This document shows positions 26,298 through 37,031 of a stretch of 64,000 nucleotides of DNA, piece by piece. The notes below the pieces were generated by a model. The model was not told where the DNA came from. It made no database searches and saw only the letters and a program-made list of their open reading frames with translations. Source of the stretch: Burkholderiales bacterium C2 (GTDB lineage: Bacteria; Pseudomonadota; Gammaproteobacteria; Burkholderiales; Burkholderiaceae_C); contig SCOI01000021.1 in assembly GCA_005503085.1 (NCBI GenBank), positions 1 to 64,000 of the forward strand. Direction: 5' to 3'. How positions within the stretch are numbered: the stretch's first letter is position 1; each line of letters starts with the position of its first letter. The translations under genes were made by a program, and so were the position numbers.

Positions 26298-27575
26298 TTA
26301 TCGAACCTCGCGCAGCCCGGCCCCGAGCGGCCCCTGCCCTCGGGGCTGTCCTTCCAGTGCCCGCACCCGCAAGAACAGCCAGGTGACGATGGCGAGGTTC
26401 AGGAGATTCCATCCGATGCCGTTGATGAAAGCGGCGTCGTAGCTGCCCGTCATGTCGAATACCCAGCCCGACATCCAGCCACCCAGAGCCATGCCAAGCA
26501 GGGTTGCCATGATGACCGTGCCAACCCTGGAGCCCGCGTCCTGCGGGGCGAAGTGCTCGCGCACAATGATGGCGTAGGTCGGCACGATGCCGCCCTGGAA
26601 CAGGCCGAAGAGGGCCGAGATCAGATAGAGGGAGACCAGGCCGTCGAAGGGCAGGAACAGCAGCAGCGCCAGGCCCTGCAGTGCCGAGCCCAGCAGGAGC
26701 GTCCGAATGCCGCCGATGCGGTCACAGATGAGGCCGAACACCAGGCGGCTGGCGATGCCGCAGGCCAGCATCAGCGACAGCATCTGGGCGCCGCGAGCAG
26801 CGCCAAAACCCAGGTCTGAGCAATAGGCCACGATATGGACCTGGGGCATGGCCATCGCCACGCAGCAGGCCACCCCGGCCACGCAAAGCAGGAACTGCGC
26901 ATGAGAAGGACGCAGGCCGAACGGGCGGCTGCGGTCGAACACCGGCGCGCCGGCACTCGCCGGTGCAGCACTGACCAGGGGCGGACGCTGCCGCATGCGC
27001 AGCGACAGCGCGAACACACCCAACCCGCACACCAGGCCCAGCAGCATATAGGTGTGGCGCCAGCCTAGGGTCTCGATGCCCTGCTGCACGATGGGCGGCC
27101 AAATCGCGCCGGCGATGTAGTTGCCACTGGCGCAGACGGCCACGGCAATGCCGCGCCGCCGGTTCCACCACAGGGCGGTGTCGGCTAGCAGCGGCGCGAA
27201 GGTGGATGAACTGCCGATGAATCCCAGCAGACCATGCGCCAGGCCGAAGGCCCAGATGCTGCCCGACAAGCCAGCCCAGACAAAGCCGCCGCAGACCGCC
27301 AGCGCGCCGACCCACAGCACCGGCATCAGGCCGTGGCGGTCGGCCAGTCGCCCGGTCCAGATGCCTCCCAGCCCCAGGCAGACCATCATCAGCGTGTAGG
27401 GCATGGCGGCCTCGGCCCGGCCGATGCCGAATTCGGCCTGCACCGTGGGCAGCACGACAGCCACCACATACATGCTGCTATTGCCCAGCACCACCAGACC
27501 CAAGGTGACCAGCAGGCGCCACGCGGCCTGGCGTGAGTCGATGAGGGAGGGGTCGGCCGGGGCGCTGCTCAGCAT
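26298..27575 (-). CDS. MFS transporter
   Basis: This 425-residue secondary carrier has about twelve membrane helices. The loop 2-3 motif reads GIWTGRLADRHG near residue 73 and the matching second-half motif LVFGLICDRIGG near 272, both diagnostic for the major facilitator superfamily. It has the layout of the monocarboxylate/oxalate-formate group, but the substrate cannot be read from sequence. It stands alone, convergent with the exonuclease gene. Confidence 0.85.
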   Translation of the reverse strand: MLSSAPADPSLIDSRQAAWRLLVTLGLVVLGNSSMYVVAVVLPTVQAEFGIGRAEAAMPYTLMMVCLGLGGIWTGRLADRHGLMPVLWVGALAVCGGFVWAGLSGSIWAFGLAHGLLGFIGSSSTFAPLLADTALWWNRRRGIAVAVCASGNYIAGAIWPPIVQQGIETLGWRHTYMLLGLVCGLGVFALSLRMRQRPPLVSAAPASAGAPVFDRSRPFGLRPSHAQFLLCVAGVACCVAMAMPQVHIVAYCSDLGFGAARGAQMLSLMLACGIASRLVFGLICDRIGGIRTLLLGSALQGLALLLFLPFDGLVSLYLISALFGLFQGGIVPTYAIIVREHFAPQDAGSRVGTVIMATLLGMALGGWMSGWVFDMTGSYDAAFINGIGWNLLNLAIVTWLFLRVRALEGQPRGQGPLGAGLREVR

Positions 27576-27630
27576 GCTGCCGAATTTACTCGAAAGGTGT
27601 CGTCGAGCGCCTGGGCTTGTGGTGTTCCCA

Positions 27631-30021
<2,391 letters not shown>

Positions 30022-30286
30022 TTCTGCTTGTCTCCCTGGGTTCGCAGGCCGGGGGCCTGGCGAGGTGTTGTCGGATCATCGTAAATCCAGGAATACAGAA
30101 ATCCTGGCATGCCGAAAGTAAGGAAATCGGAAAAGTCCTACCGGGCCGCCCGGGTTTGCCCCGGCATCCCAAGCTGGTGCGCCGGGCGTAGACTGGCCCG
30201 AGGAGTGAGGCACCGATCTGGCGCGAGTTCGCCCTGTTCTGGACGGTGAGCCCTGCTCGCTTAGCCCCATGCAGGAGGTCAGCCAG

Positions 30287-32071
30287 GTGCAGCCCAGCGA
30301 CATCGCCGATCCGGCCTATTTCCACAAGGTCGTCGACTGCCAGTGGGCCTGTCCGGCCCATACCCCCGTACCCGAGTACATCCGCCTGATTGCCCAGGGC
30401 CGCTATGACGAGGCCTATCTGGTCAACTGGGTGTCCAACGTCTTCCCGGGCGTGCTGGGGCGCACCTGCGACCGACCCTGCGAGCCGGCTTGCCGGCGCG
30501 GGCGGGTGGAAGAGGCGAACGCACAGAAGCCGGAGGCCGTGGCGATCTGCCGCCTGAAGCGTGTCGCGGCGGACAACAAGAGCGAGGAGCTGCGGGCGAT
30601 GCTGCCTGTGCCGGCGGCTCGCAATGGCAAGCGGGTGGCCTGCGTCGGTGCCGGCCCGGCTTCGCTGACGGCGGCGCGGGACCTGGCGACCCAGGGCTAT
30701 TCGGTGACGGTGTTTGACGGCGAGGCGAAGGCGGGCGGTTTCATCCGCACGCAGATCCCGCGCTTTCGCCTGCCCGAGAGCGTGATCGACGAGGAGTGCG
30801 GGTTCGTCCTGGGCCTGGGCGTCGAGCTGCGCGCCGGTCAGCGCATCGCGTCGATGAAAGCGCTGCTGGCCGAGGGCTATGACGCGGTGTTTGTCGGCAG
30901 CGGCGCGCCGCGCGGGCGAGACCTGAGCCTGCCGGGTCGGCAGGAGGCTGCCGCTGACATCCATATCGGCATTGACTGGCTGGCCTCCGTGTCCTTCGGC
31001 CATGTCACGGCCGTCAAGCCTCGCGTCATCGTGCTGGGCGGCGGCAATACCGCGATGGACTGCTGCCGCTCGGCCCGCCGGCTGGGGGCCGAGTCCGTCA
31101 CGGTGGCGGTGCGCAGCGGCTATGCGCAGATGAAGGCCTCGCCCTGGGAGAAGGAGGATGCGCAGCACGAAGGCATCCCCATCCTGGACTTCCATCAGCC
31201 GCTGGCTTTCGAGCATGACGGCGCGGGCCGTCTGACCGGTATGCGCTTCAAGCGCGTGCAGCAGGGCGACGAGATCGTGATCCCCTGCGACGAGGTGCTG
31301 ATCGCCGTGGGCCAGGAGAACGCCTTCCCCTGGATAGAGCGCGATGCGGGCATAGACTTCAACGAGCAGGGGCTGCCGGTGCTGGATGCGATCAGCCACC
31401 AGTCCAGCCGGCCCGATGTCTTCTTCGGCGGCGATGCCGCCTTCGGGCCCAAGAACATCATCTGGGCCGTGGCCCATGGCCATGAGGCGGCGGTGTCTAT
31501 CGACCGCTTTCTGCATGCCGAGCCGGTGGCCAGGCGGCCGCCGCCGCACGTTAATCTGTTGTCGCAGAAGATGGGCATCCACGAGTGGAGCTACGACAAC
31601 AACCCCTCCAACGATCTGCGCAACAAGGTGCCCTGGACTGCGGCTGACAAGGCGCTGGCCAGCATCCGGGTGGAGGTGGAGCTGGGCTTCGATGCCGCCA
31701 CCGCCTTCAAGGAGGCGCAGCGCTGCCTGAACTGCGATGTGCAGACGGTGTTCAGCGACAAGCTCTGCATCGAGTGCGATGCCTGTGTGGACATCTGCCC
31801 GACGGACTGCATCACGTTTACCGAGAACGGCGAGGAGGCCGAGTTGCGCCAGCGGCTCAAGGCACCGGCGCTGAACCTGAGCCAGGACCTCTATGTCAGC
31901 GGCGCCTTGAAGACCGATCGCGTGATGGTCAAGGACGAAGACGTCTGCCTGCATTGCGGCCTGTGCGCCGAGCGCTGCCCGACCGGGGCCTGGGATATGC
32001 AGAAGTTCCTGCTGCTGACGACCAAGGCGGGACCGGGCTGCCGGGATCACGCGATCAGGAGAAGCGCATGA
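30287..32071 (+). CDS. FAD-dependent NAD(P)H oxidoreductase with 4Fe-4S domains (GltD-like), partner of KorAB
   Basis: The product of about 594 residues has an N-terminal Cys-rich helical Fe-S module (CQWACPAHT and CDRPCEPACRRG), an FAD-binding motif VACVGAGPASLTAARDLA, an NAD(P)-binding motif VIVLGGGNTAMDCCRSA and two C-terminal ferredoxin-type clusters (CIECDACVDICPTDC and CLHCGLCAERCPTG). It should pass electrons between NAD(P)H and ferredoxin-level carriers. GTG 30287 is preceded by AGGAGG eight bases upstream and was preferred; ATG 30269 would add six residues but has no ribosome site. It heads a unit with korA and korB. Confidence 0.85.
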   Translation: MQPSDIADPAYFHKVVDCQWACPAHTPVPEYIRLIAQGRYDEAYLVNWVSNVFPGVLGRTCDRPCEPACRRGRVEEANAQKPEAVAICRLKRVAADNKSEELRAMLPVPAARNGKRVACVGAGPASLTAARDLATQGYSVTVFDGEAKAGGFIRTQIPRFRLPESVIDEECGFVLGLGVELRAGQRIASMKALLAEGYDAVFVGSGAPRGRDLSLPGRQEAAADIHIGIDWLASVSFGHVTAVKPRVIVLGGGNTAMDCCRSARRLGAESVTVAVRSGYAQMKASPWEKEDAQHEGIPILDFHQPLAFEHDGAGRLTGMRFKRVQQGDEIVIPCDEVLIAVGQENAFPWIERDAGIDFNEQGLPVLDAISHQSSRPDVFFGGDAAFGPKNIIWAVAHGHEAAVSIDRFLHAEPVARRPPPHVNLLSQKMGIHEWSYDNNPSNDLRNKVPWTAADKALASIRVEVELGFDAATAFKEAQRCLNCDVQTVFSDKLCIECDACVDICPTDCITFTENGEEAELRQRLKAPALNLSQDLYVSGALKTDRVMVKDEDVCLHCGLCAERCPTGAWDMQKFLLLTTKAGPGCRDHAIRRSA

Positions 32072-32104
32072 GGGCCGCCGCGCCGGGCCGCCCCAAGCAA
32101 GGCC

Positions 32105-32123
32105 CGACCCTCTCGGAGGGTCG
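32105..32123 (+). promoter_or_regulatory. intercistronic hairpin upstream of korA
   Basis: CGACCCTC-TCG-GAGGGTCG forms a perfect 8-bp stem with a 3-base loop in the 82-bp gap between the oxidoreductase and korA. No T-run follows, so it is more likely an mRNA processing or stabilising element, or a weak attenuator, than a terminator. Confidence 0.4.
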
Positions 32124-32153
32124 CTTGGCGTACTCGGCAAGCGGGGTGTCCAG

Positions 32154-34004
32154 ATGAGCCGTATCGAGGCGGTCAACGATTTCGTCGTCAAGTTCGCCAA
32201 CGTCAACGGCTCGGGCTCGGCCTCGGCCAACGAGCTGTTCGCGAAAGCGATCCTGCGCATGGGCGTGCCGGTCAGCCCGCGCAATATCTTCCCTAGCAAT
32301 ATCCAGGGCTTGCCGACATGGTACGAGGTGCGTGTCAGCGAGGCCGGCTGGCTGGGCCGGCGCGGCGGCGTCGACCTGATGGTGGCGATGAACCCGCAGA
32401 CCTGGGCCCAAGACGTGGCCGAGGTCGAGCCGGGTGGCTATCTGTTCTACGACTCGACCCGGCCGCTAGGCCCCGAGGCGGTGCCGCGCAGCGACATCCA
32501 TGTGCTGGGCATGCCGGTCACCGCCATCTGCAACGCCACCTACGAGGACTCGCGCCAGCGCCAGCTCTTCAAGAACATCATGGTGCTGGGGGCGCTCAGC
32601 CAGCTGATGGAGATAGACCCGGCCGAGATCGAGACGCTCTTTGCCGAGCAGTACCGCGGCAAGGAGAAGCTGCTGGACTCGAATGTGCGGGCCCTGCACG
32701 CCGGCCGCGAGTTCGCGCGTGATCACCTGGGCCAATCCTTGGAAGGAGGGCTGCGGCTGAAGGTCCGGCGTGCCGACCGGATCGGCGAGCGCATCTTCAT
32801 CGAGGGCAATGCCGCCACCGCGCTGGGCTGCGTGTATGGCGGCGCGACGGTCTGCGCCTGGTATCCGATCACGCCCTCCTCCTCGGTGGCCGAGGCCTTC
32901 CAGAAATACTGCGCCAGCTACCGGGTCGACCCGCAGACTGGGCAGCACCGCTACGCCATCGTGCAGGCCGAGGACGAGATCGCCTCGATCGGCATGATCA
33001 CCGGCGCCGGCTGGAACGGCGCACGCGCCTTCACCGCAACCTCGGGCCCGGGCGTTTCGCTGATGACCGAGTTTCTGGGCCTGGCCTATTTCGCCGAGAT
33101 CCCGATCACCATCATCGATGTGCAGCGCGGCGGCCCCTCGACCGGCATGCCCACCCGCACCCAGCAGGCCGATTTGCTCAGCAGCGCCTATGCCTCGCAT
33201 GGCGACACCAAGCATGTGCTGCTGCTGCCCGAGGACCCCAAGGAGTGCTTCGAGCATGCAGCGGCCGCGCTGGACCTGGCGGACCGGCTGCAAACCCCGG
33301 TCTTTGTGATGAGCGATCTGGACATCGGCATGAACCAGCGCCTGTGCGAGCCGCTGGCATGGGACGAGACGCGCAGCTATGACAGGGGCAAGGTGCTGAG
33401 CGCCGAACAGCTGGACGCCGGCGCCCATCAAGGTCGCTACGAGGATGTCGACGGCGACGGTATTCCCTGGCGCACCCTGCCCGGCACCCATGCCAGCAAG
33501 GGGGCCTACTTCACGCGCGGCACCACCCGCAATGCCCGGGCGCAGTACTCCGAGGCCGGCGCCGACTACCTCTACAACGTCGAGCGCCTGCAGAAGAAAT
33601 TCACCACCGCCGCAACCCTGGTGCCGCAGCCGGTGCTGAAGCCGGCGGCGGCCAAGACGGTGCTGGGCGTGATCTATTTCGGCTCCACCGCGCCGGCGAT
33701 GGACGAGGCCCTGCAAGCCCTGGCCGAGGCCGGCATCCATCTGGACGGGCTGCGGCTGCGCGCCTTCCCCTTCCCGGCCCTGGTCGGCGAGTTCGTGCGC
33801 GCGCATGAGCAGGTCTTCGTCGTCGAGCAAAACCGCGACGCGCAGATGCGCACGCTGCTCATCACCGAGCTGGAACTGAACCCGGCGCGGCTGACCCGCG
33901 TGCTGCACTTCGACGGCACGCCGATCACCGCGCGCTTCATCACGCAGGCGATCACCCGCCATGTGCATGCCCTCGCCACCACGCCCCGACAGGAGCCGGC
34001 ATGA
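32154..34004 (+). CDS. korA: 2-oxoacid:ferredoxin oxidoreductase, fused gamma-alpha subunit
   Basis: In this 616-residue fusion, residues 1-190 are the gamma (CoA-related) domain, with GSGSASANELFAKAILRMG near 19, and the remainder is the alpha domain with GNAATALGCVYGGATVCAWYPITPSSS near 223 and QRGGPSTGMPTRTQQADLL near 327. This layout fits 2-oxoglutarate:ferredoxin oxidoreductase, which makes succinyl-CoA and reduced ferredoxin, better than single-chain pyruvate:ferredoxin oxidoreductase. The ATGA overlap with the next gene shows tight coupling with the beta subunit. The 2-oxoglutarate specificity is inferred from architecture. Confidence 0.87.
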   Translation: MSRIEAVNDFVVKFANVNGSGSASANELFAKAILRMGVPVSPRNIFPSNIQGLPTWYEVRVSEAGWLGRRGGVDLMVAMNPQTWAQDVAEVEPGGYLFYDSTRPLGPEAVPRSDIHVLGMPVTAICNATYEDSRQRQLFKNIMVLGALSQLMEIDPAEIETLFAEQYRGKEKLLDSNVRALHAGREFARDHLGQSLEGGLRLKVRRADRIGERIFIEGNAATALGCVYGGATVCAWYPITPSSSVAEAFQKYCASYRVDPQTGQHRYAIVQAEDEIASIGMITGAGWNGARAFTATSGPGVSLMTEFLGLAYFAEIPITIIDVQRGGPSTGMPTRTQQADLLSSAYASHGDTKHVLLLPEDPKECFEHAAAALDLADRLQTPVFVMSDLDIGMNQRLCEPLAWDETRSYDRGKVLSAEQLDAGAHQGRYEDVDGDGIPWRTLPGTHASKGAYFTRGTTRNARAQYSEAGADYLYNVERLQKKFTTAATLVPQPVLKPAAAKTVLGVIYFGSTAPAMDEALQALAEAGIHLDGLRLRAFPFPALVGEFVRAHEQVFVVEQNRDAQMRTLLITELELNPARLTRVLHFDGTPITARFITQAITRHVHALATTPRQEPA

Positions 34005-35053
34005 CCTACCTCGCCAAACCCAGGCTCCATCACCCCTCGCTGCAGAAGAATGCGGTCGGCTACACCCGGCGCGACTACGAGGGCAAGGTCTCAACCCTGT
34101 GCGCCGGCTGCGGCCACGATTCCGTCTCGGCCGCCATCGTCCAGGCCTGCTGGCAGCTCGACATCGCGCCGCACCGCGTCGCCAAGCTCTCGGGCATAGG
34201 CTGCAGCTCCAAGACCCCGGACTACTTCCTCGGCGCCAGCCATGGCTTCAACACCGTGCACGGCCGCATGCCCAGTGTGCTGACCGGCGCCAACCTGGCC
34301 AACCGCGAGCTGCTCTACCTGGGCATCAGCGGCGACGGCGACTCGGCCTCGATAGGCCTGGGCCAGTTTGCCCACGCGATGCGCCGGGGTGTGGCCATGG
34401 TCTATATCGTCGAGAACAACGGCGTCTACGGCCTGACCAAGGGCCAGTTCAGTGCCACCGCCGACCGCGGCTCGACGGCCAAGAAGGGCGCGACCAATCA
34501 GGATGCCGCGATCGACCTGGTCAGCCTGGCCCTGCAGCTGGGCGCCACCTACGTCGCGCGGGGCTTCAGCGGCGACAAGAGCCAGCTGGTGCCGCTGATC
34601 GAGGGCGCGATCAAGCATCGCGGCGCGGCCTTCATCGATGTGATCAGCCCCTGCGTCGCGTTCAACAACCATGCCGGCAGCACCCGCAGCTATGACCATG
34701 TGCGCGAGCACAACGAGGCCCTCAACCGCATCGACTTCATCGATCTGGCTGCCGAGCAACAAGCCTCAGGCGACGAGGCGCTGATCATGCTGCCCCAGCC
34801 GGACGGCGGCCAGATGCGGCTGCGCCGCCTGCATCCCGACTACGACCCCACCGACCGTATCGCCGCGATGAACCAGGTGGCGGCGCTGCAGGCCGCCGGC
34901 GAAATCGCCACCGGCCTGCTTTTCGTCGACCCGCTCGCGCGCGATATGCACCAGGGCCTGAACACGGTGACCACGCCGCTGAACCGGCTGGGCGAGCGGG
35001 AGCTCTGCCCCGGTGCAGCGGTTCTGGCCAAGATCAACGCGGGGCTGCGCTGA
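34001..35053 (+). CDS. korB: 2-oxoacid:ferredoxin oxidoreductase, beta (TPP-binding) subunit
   Basis: The 350-residue thiamine pyrophosphate subunit carries LCAGCGHDS near residue 31 and GIGCSSKTPDY near 66 (cysteines for the 4Fe-4S cluster), the TPP/Mg motif GDGDSASIGLGQF near 110, ENNGVYGLTKGQFS near 139 and the third cluster cysteine near SPCVAF 217. Together with KorA it makes the catalytic heterodimer. The start overlaps korA by 4 bp. Confidence 0.9.
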   Translation: MTYLAKPRLHHPSLQKNAVGYTRRDYEGKVSTLCAGCGHDSVSAAIVQACWQLDIAPHRVAKLSGIGCSSKTPDYFLGASHGFNTVHGRMPSVLTGANLANRELLYLGISGDGDSASIGLGQFAHAMRRGVAMVYIVENNGVYGLTKGQFSATADRGSTAKKGATNQDAAIDLVSLALQLGATYVARGFSGDKSQLVPLIEGAIKHRGAAFIDVISPCVAFNNHAGSTRSYDHVREHNEALNRIDFIDLAAEQQASGDEALIMLPQPDGGQMRLRRLHPDYDPTDRIAAMNQVAALQAAGEIATGLLFVDPLARDMHQGLNTVTTPLNRLGERELCPGAAVLAKINAGLR

Positions 35054-35083
35054 GGCGGCCCTCAAGCCAGGAGCGAGACAACC

Positions 35084-35521
35084 ATGCGCATCGATCCCTA
35101 TCTCTTCTTCCCCGGCCGCTGCGAAGAGGCCATCAACTTCTACGTCAGCGAACTGGGTGCCGAGCTGCAGATGATGATGCGCTACTCGGACAGCCCTGAG
35201 CCGCCACCACCGGGCATGGTGGCGCCGGGCAGCGAGCACAAGATCATGCATGCCTCGCTGCTGATCGGCGGCGCGCTGCTGATGTTGTCCGACGGCGACT
35301 GCAGCGGTGCCGACCCGACCGCCGCCTTCAAGGGCTTCTCGCTCTCGCTGGACTGCGCCGACGAGGCGGAGGCACGGCGCGTCTTCGATGCGCTGGCCGG
35401 CCAGGGCGGACAGGTCACGATGCCCCTGGGCCCGACCTTCTGGGCCCCGCTGTTCGGCATGGTCAGCGACAGGTTTGGCGTTGGTTGGATGGTGGGGGTG
35501 GCGGCCGAGCCCGAGGCCTGA
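35084..35521 (+). CDS. VOC-family (PhnB/glyoxalase-like) protein
   Basis: The 145-residue product begins MRIDPYLFFPGRCEEAINFY, the characteristic start of PhnB-like VOC proteins, and contains the ADEAEARRVFDALAGQGGQV-type helix and the FWAPLFGMVSDRFGVGWMV close. These are metal-dependent or metal-free dimers related to glyoxalase and bleomycin-resistance proteins; the role is unknown. It follows korB by 30 bp with GGAG upstream, and may be read with it or independently. Confidence 0.85.
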   Translation: MRIDPYLFFPGRCEEAINFYVSELGAELQMMMRYSDSPEPPPPGMVAPGSEHKIMHASLLIGGALLMLSDGDCSGADPTAAFKGFSLSLDCADEAEARRVFDALAGQGGQVTMPLGPTFWAPLFGMVSDRFGVGWMVGVAAEPEA

Positions 35522-35542
35522 TCGATTTTCTCGTGGCGGGTG

Positions 35543-37030
35543 TTACTGGCCCGCTGCCGCCATCGCCTCCAGAGCCTTCAGTGCCGCCGGATGCTGTGGC
35601 ACCGCCAGGCCCTGGCGGGCGTTGGCGGCGGCGATCTGGGCGCCCTGGGCGCTGCCGCGAGCGGTCAGGTCGTCGCCCTGGCCGAACACGAAACGGGTCA
35701 GCGCGCCGACCTCGGAGTCCGACAGCTCCGGCGCGGCCAGCAGCAGCGCGGCGGTCGCGACCGTGCTGATCTCGGCACTCTGGCTCGCATAGCTGCCGCG
35801 CGCGATGCGGTGCGCGAACAGACCCGAGGGCGCGGTGCTCAGCCGGCCGATGGCGCGCTCCGACAGCGGCAGCAGGCGTAGCGGCAGCTCGGAGAGCGCC
35901 TCGCGGATGCTGTCGGCCGGCACGCCGATGACCTGGATCAGCGCATCGACCCGGCCCTGGCGCAGTGCCACCAGGGCTTCGCCCAGCGGCAGCTCGACGG
36001 CCCGGATGTCCGCATCGGCCAGCTCATGGGCGCGCAGCACACGCAGCGCGGTCAGCCGCGAGGCCGAGCCCGGCACGCCGATCGCGATGCGCTGGCCGCG
36101 CAGATCGGCCACCGTCCTGGCCTTGGAGTCGGCCGCGACCAGGACATGGACCGGCTCCGGATAGAGGCTGCCGATGGCGCGCAGCGCGGCGTCGGGTCCG
36201 TCGGCGGCGAACTCGCCGCTGCCCTGGTAGGCCGCCAGCGCCGCGTCGCCCTGGGCCAGCGCCAGCGACACCTTGCCGGCGCGCAGCAGGCGCAGGTTCT
36301 CGTCGCCGCCGCGCGTCACCAGCGGCACGGTGCGCGCGCCCTGCTGCGACGACAGGGCCTGCACAAAGCGCAGATACTGGCCGCGCTCCGGGCCGGCGGC
36401 GATCGCATAGCCGTCGGCCGCGCGGGTCAGGCGTGCGCGTATCGCCGCATGGGCGGCGGCGAGCTCCTCCTCGATCATCGCGGCCTGCGTCGGCGCCGAG
36501 TCTCGCGACACCGCCTCCACCACCTTGCGCATCGCATCCAGTAAGGTCGCGGCGCGGCCGGCCGGCGCATTGCTGGCATAGCTGGGCGCGGCGGCGGGCT
36601 GGTAGCCGCCGGGCGCCACGGCCTGCCATTGATCGCCGTCGCGCTGGTAGAGCGCCGTGCCATGGACGCGCACGAGGTCGCCGGCCTTGTTGCCGCCGGC
36701 CGTGATGCCCACCAGGCCTTTGGGCCCGGCGCCCAGCGCCGACACCAGACCGGCCACGCCGGGCGAGTCCCAGCCGCCGAAGTCGAAATCACGCGTCAGC
36801 CGCAGCGCGATGTCGTAGTAGACGATGCGGCGTGTCTGGCCGTCCGGCGCCTTGCTGTCGAACTGCGAGCCGCGGCGCTGCAGCTCATGCAGGCTGACCG
36901 TGCCCTCGGGCAGGGCCTGGGCCAGGCGGGCCTGCAGATCGCGCTGCAAGGTGTCAGTGTCGGCGACGCGGCCGCAGGCGATCAGCAGCGGCAGCAGCAC
37001 GAGGCCGATGAACAGGGTTCGTAGCGTCAT
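35543..37030 (-). CDS. TAXI-family solute-binding lipoprotein
   Basis: The 495-residue lipoprotein has the signal LVLLPLLIACG with a lipid Cys at about residue 19, an N-terminal region of about 180 residues with no recognised fold, and a TAXI-type binding domain in which VADLRGQRIAIGVPGSASRLTA near residue 305 is the family hallmark. TAXI proteins normally feed TRAP carriers, but no DctQ/DctM-like permease is present. Instead a GltS-type carrier gene lies 1 bp upstream in the same operon, so the two may form a membrane-anchored binding-protein-dependent glutamate system. The ligand is inferred from this partner. Confidence 0.8.
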   Translation of the reverse strand: MTLRTLFIGLVLLPLLIACGRVADTDTLQRDLQARLAQALPEGTVSLHELQRRGSQFDSKAPDGQTRRIVYYDIALRLTRDFDFGGWDSPGVAGLVSALGAGPKGLVGITAGGNKAGDLVRVHGTALYQRDGDQWQAVAPGGYQPAAAPSYASNAPAGRAATLLDAMRKVVEAVSRDSAPTQAAMIEEELAAAHAAIRARLTRAADGYAIAAGPERGQYLRFVQALSSQQGARTVPLVTRGGDENLRLLRAGKVSLALAQGDAALAAYQGSGEFAADGPDAALRAIGSLYPEPVHVLVAADSKARTVADLRGQRIAIGVPGSASRLTALRVLRAHELADADIRAVELPLGEALVALRQGRVDALIQVIGVPADSIREALSELPLRLLPLSERAIGRLSTAPSGLFAHRIARGSYASQSAEISTVATAALLLAAPELSDSEVGALTRFVFGQGDDLTARGSAQGAQIAAANARQGLAVPQHPAALKALEAMAAAGQ

Positions 37031-37031
37031 C

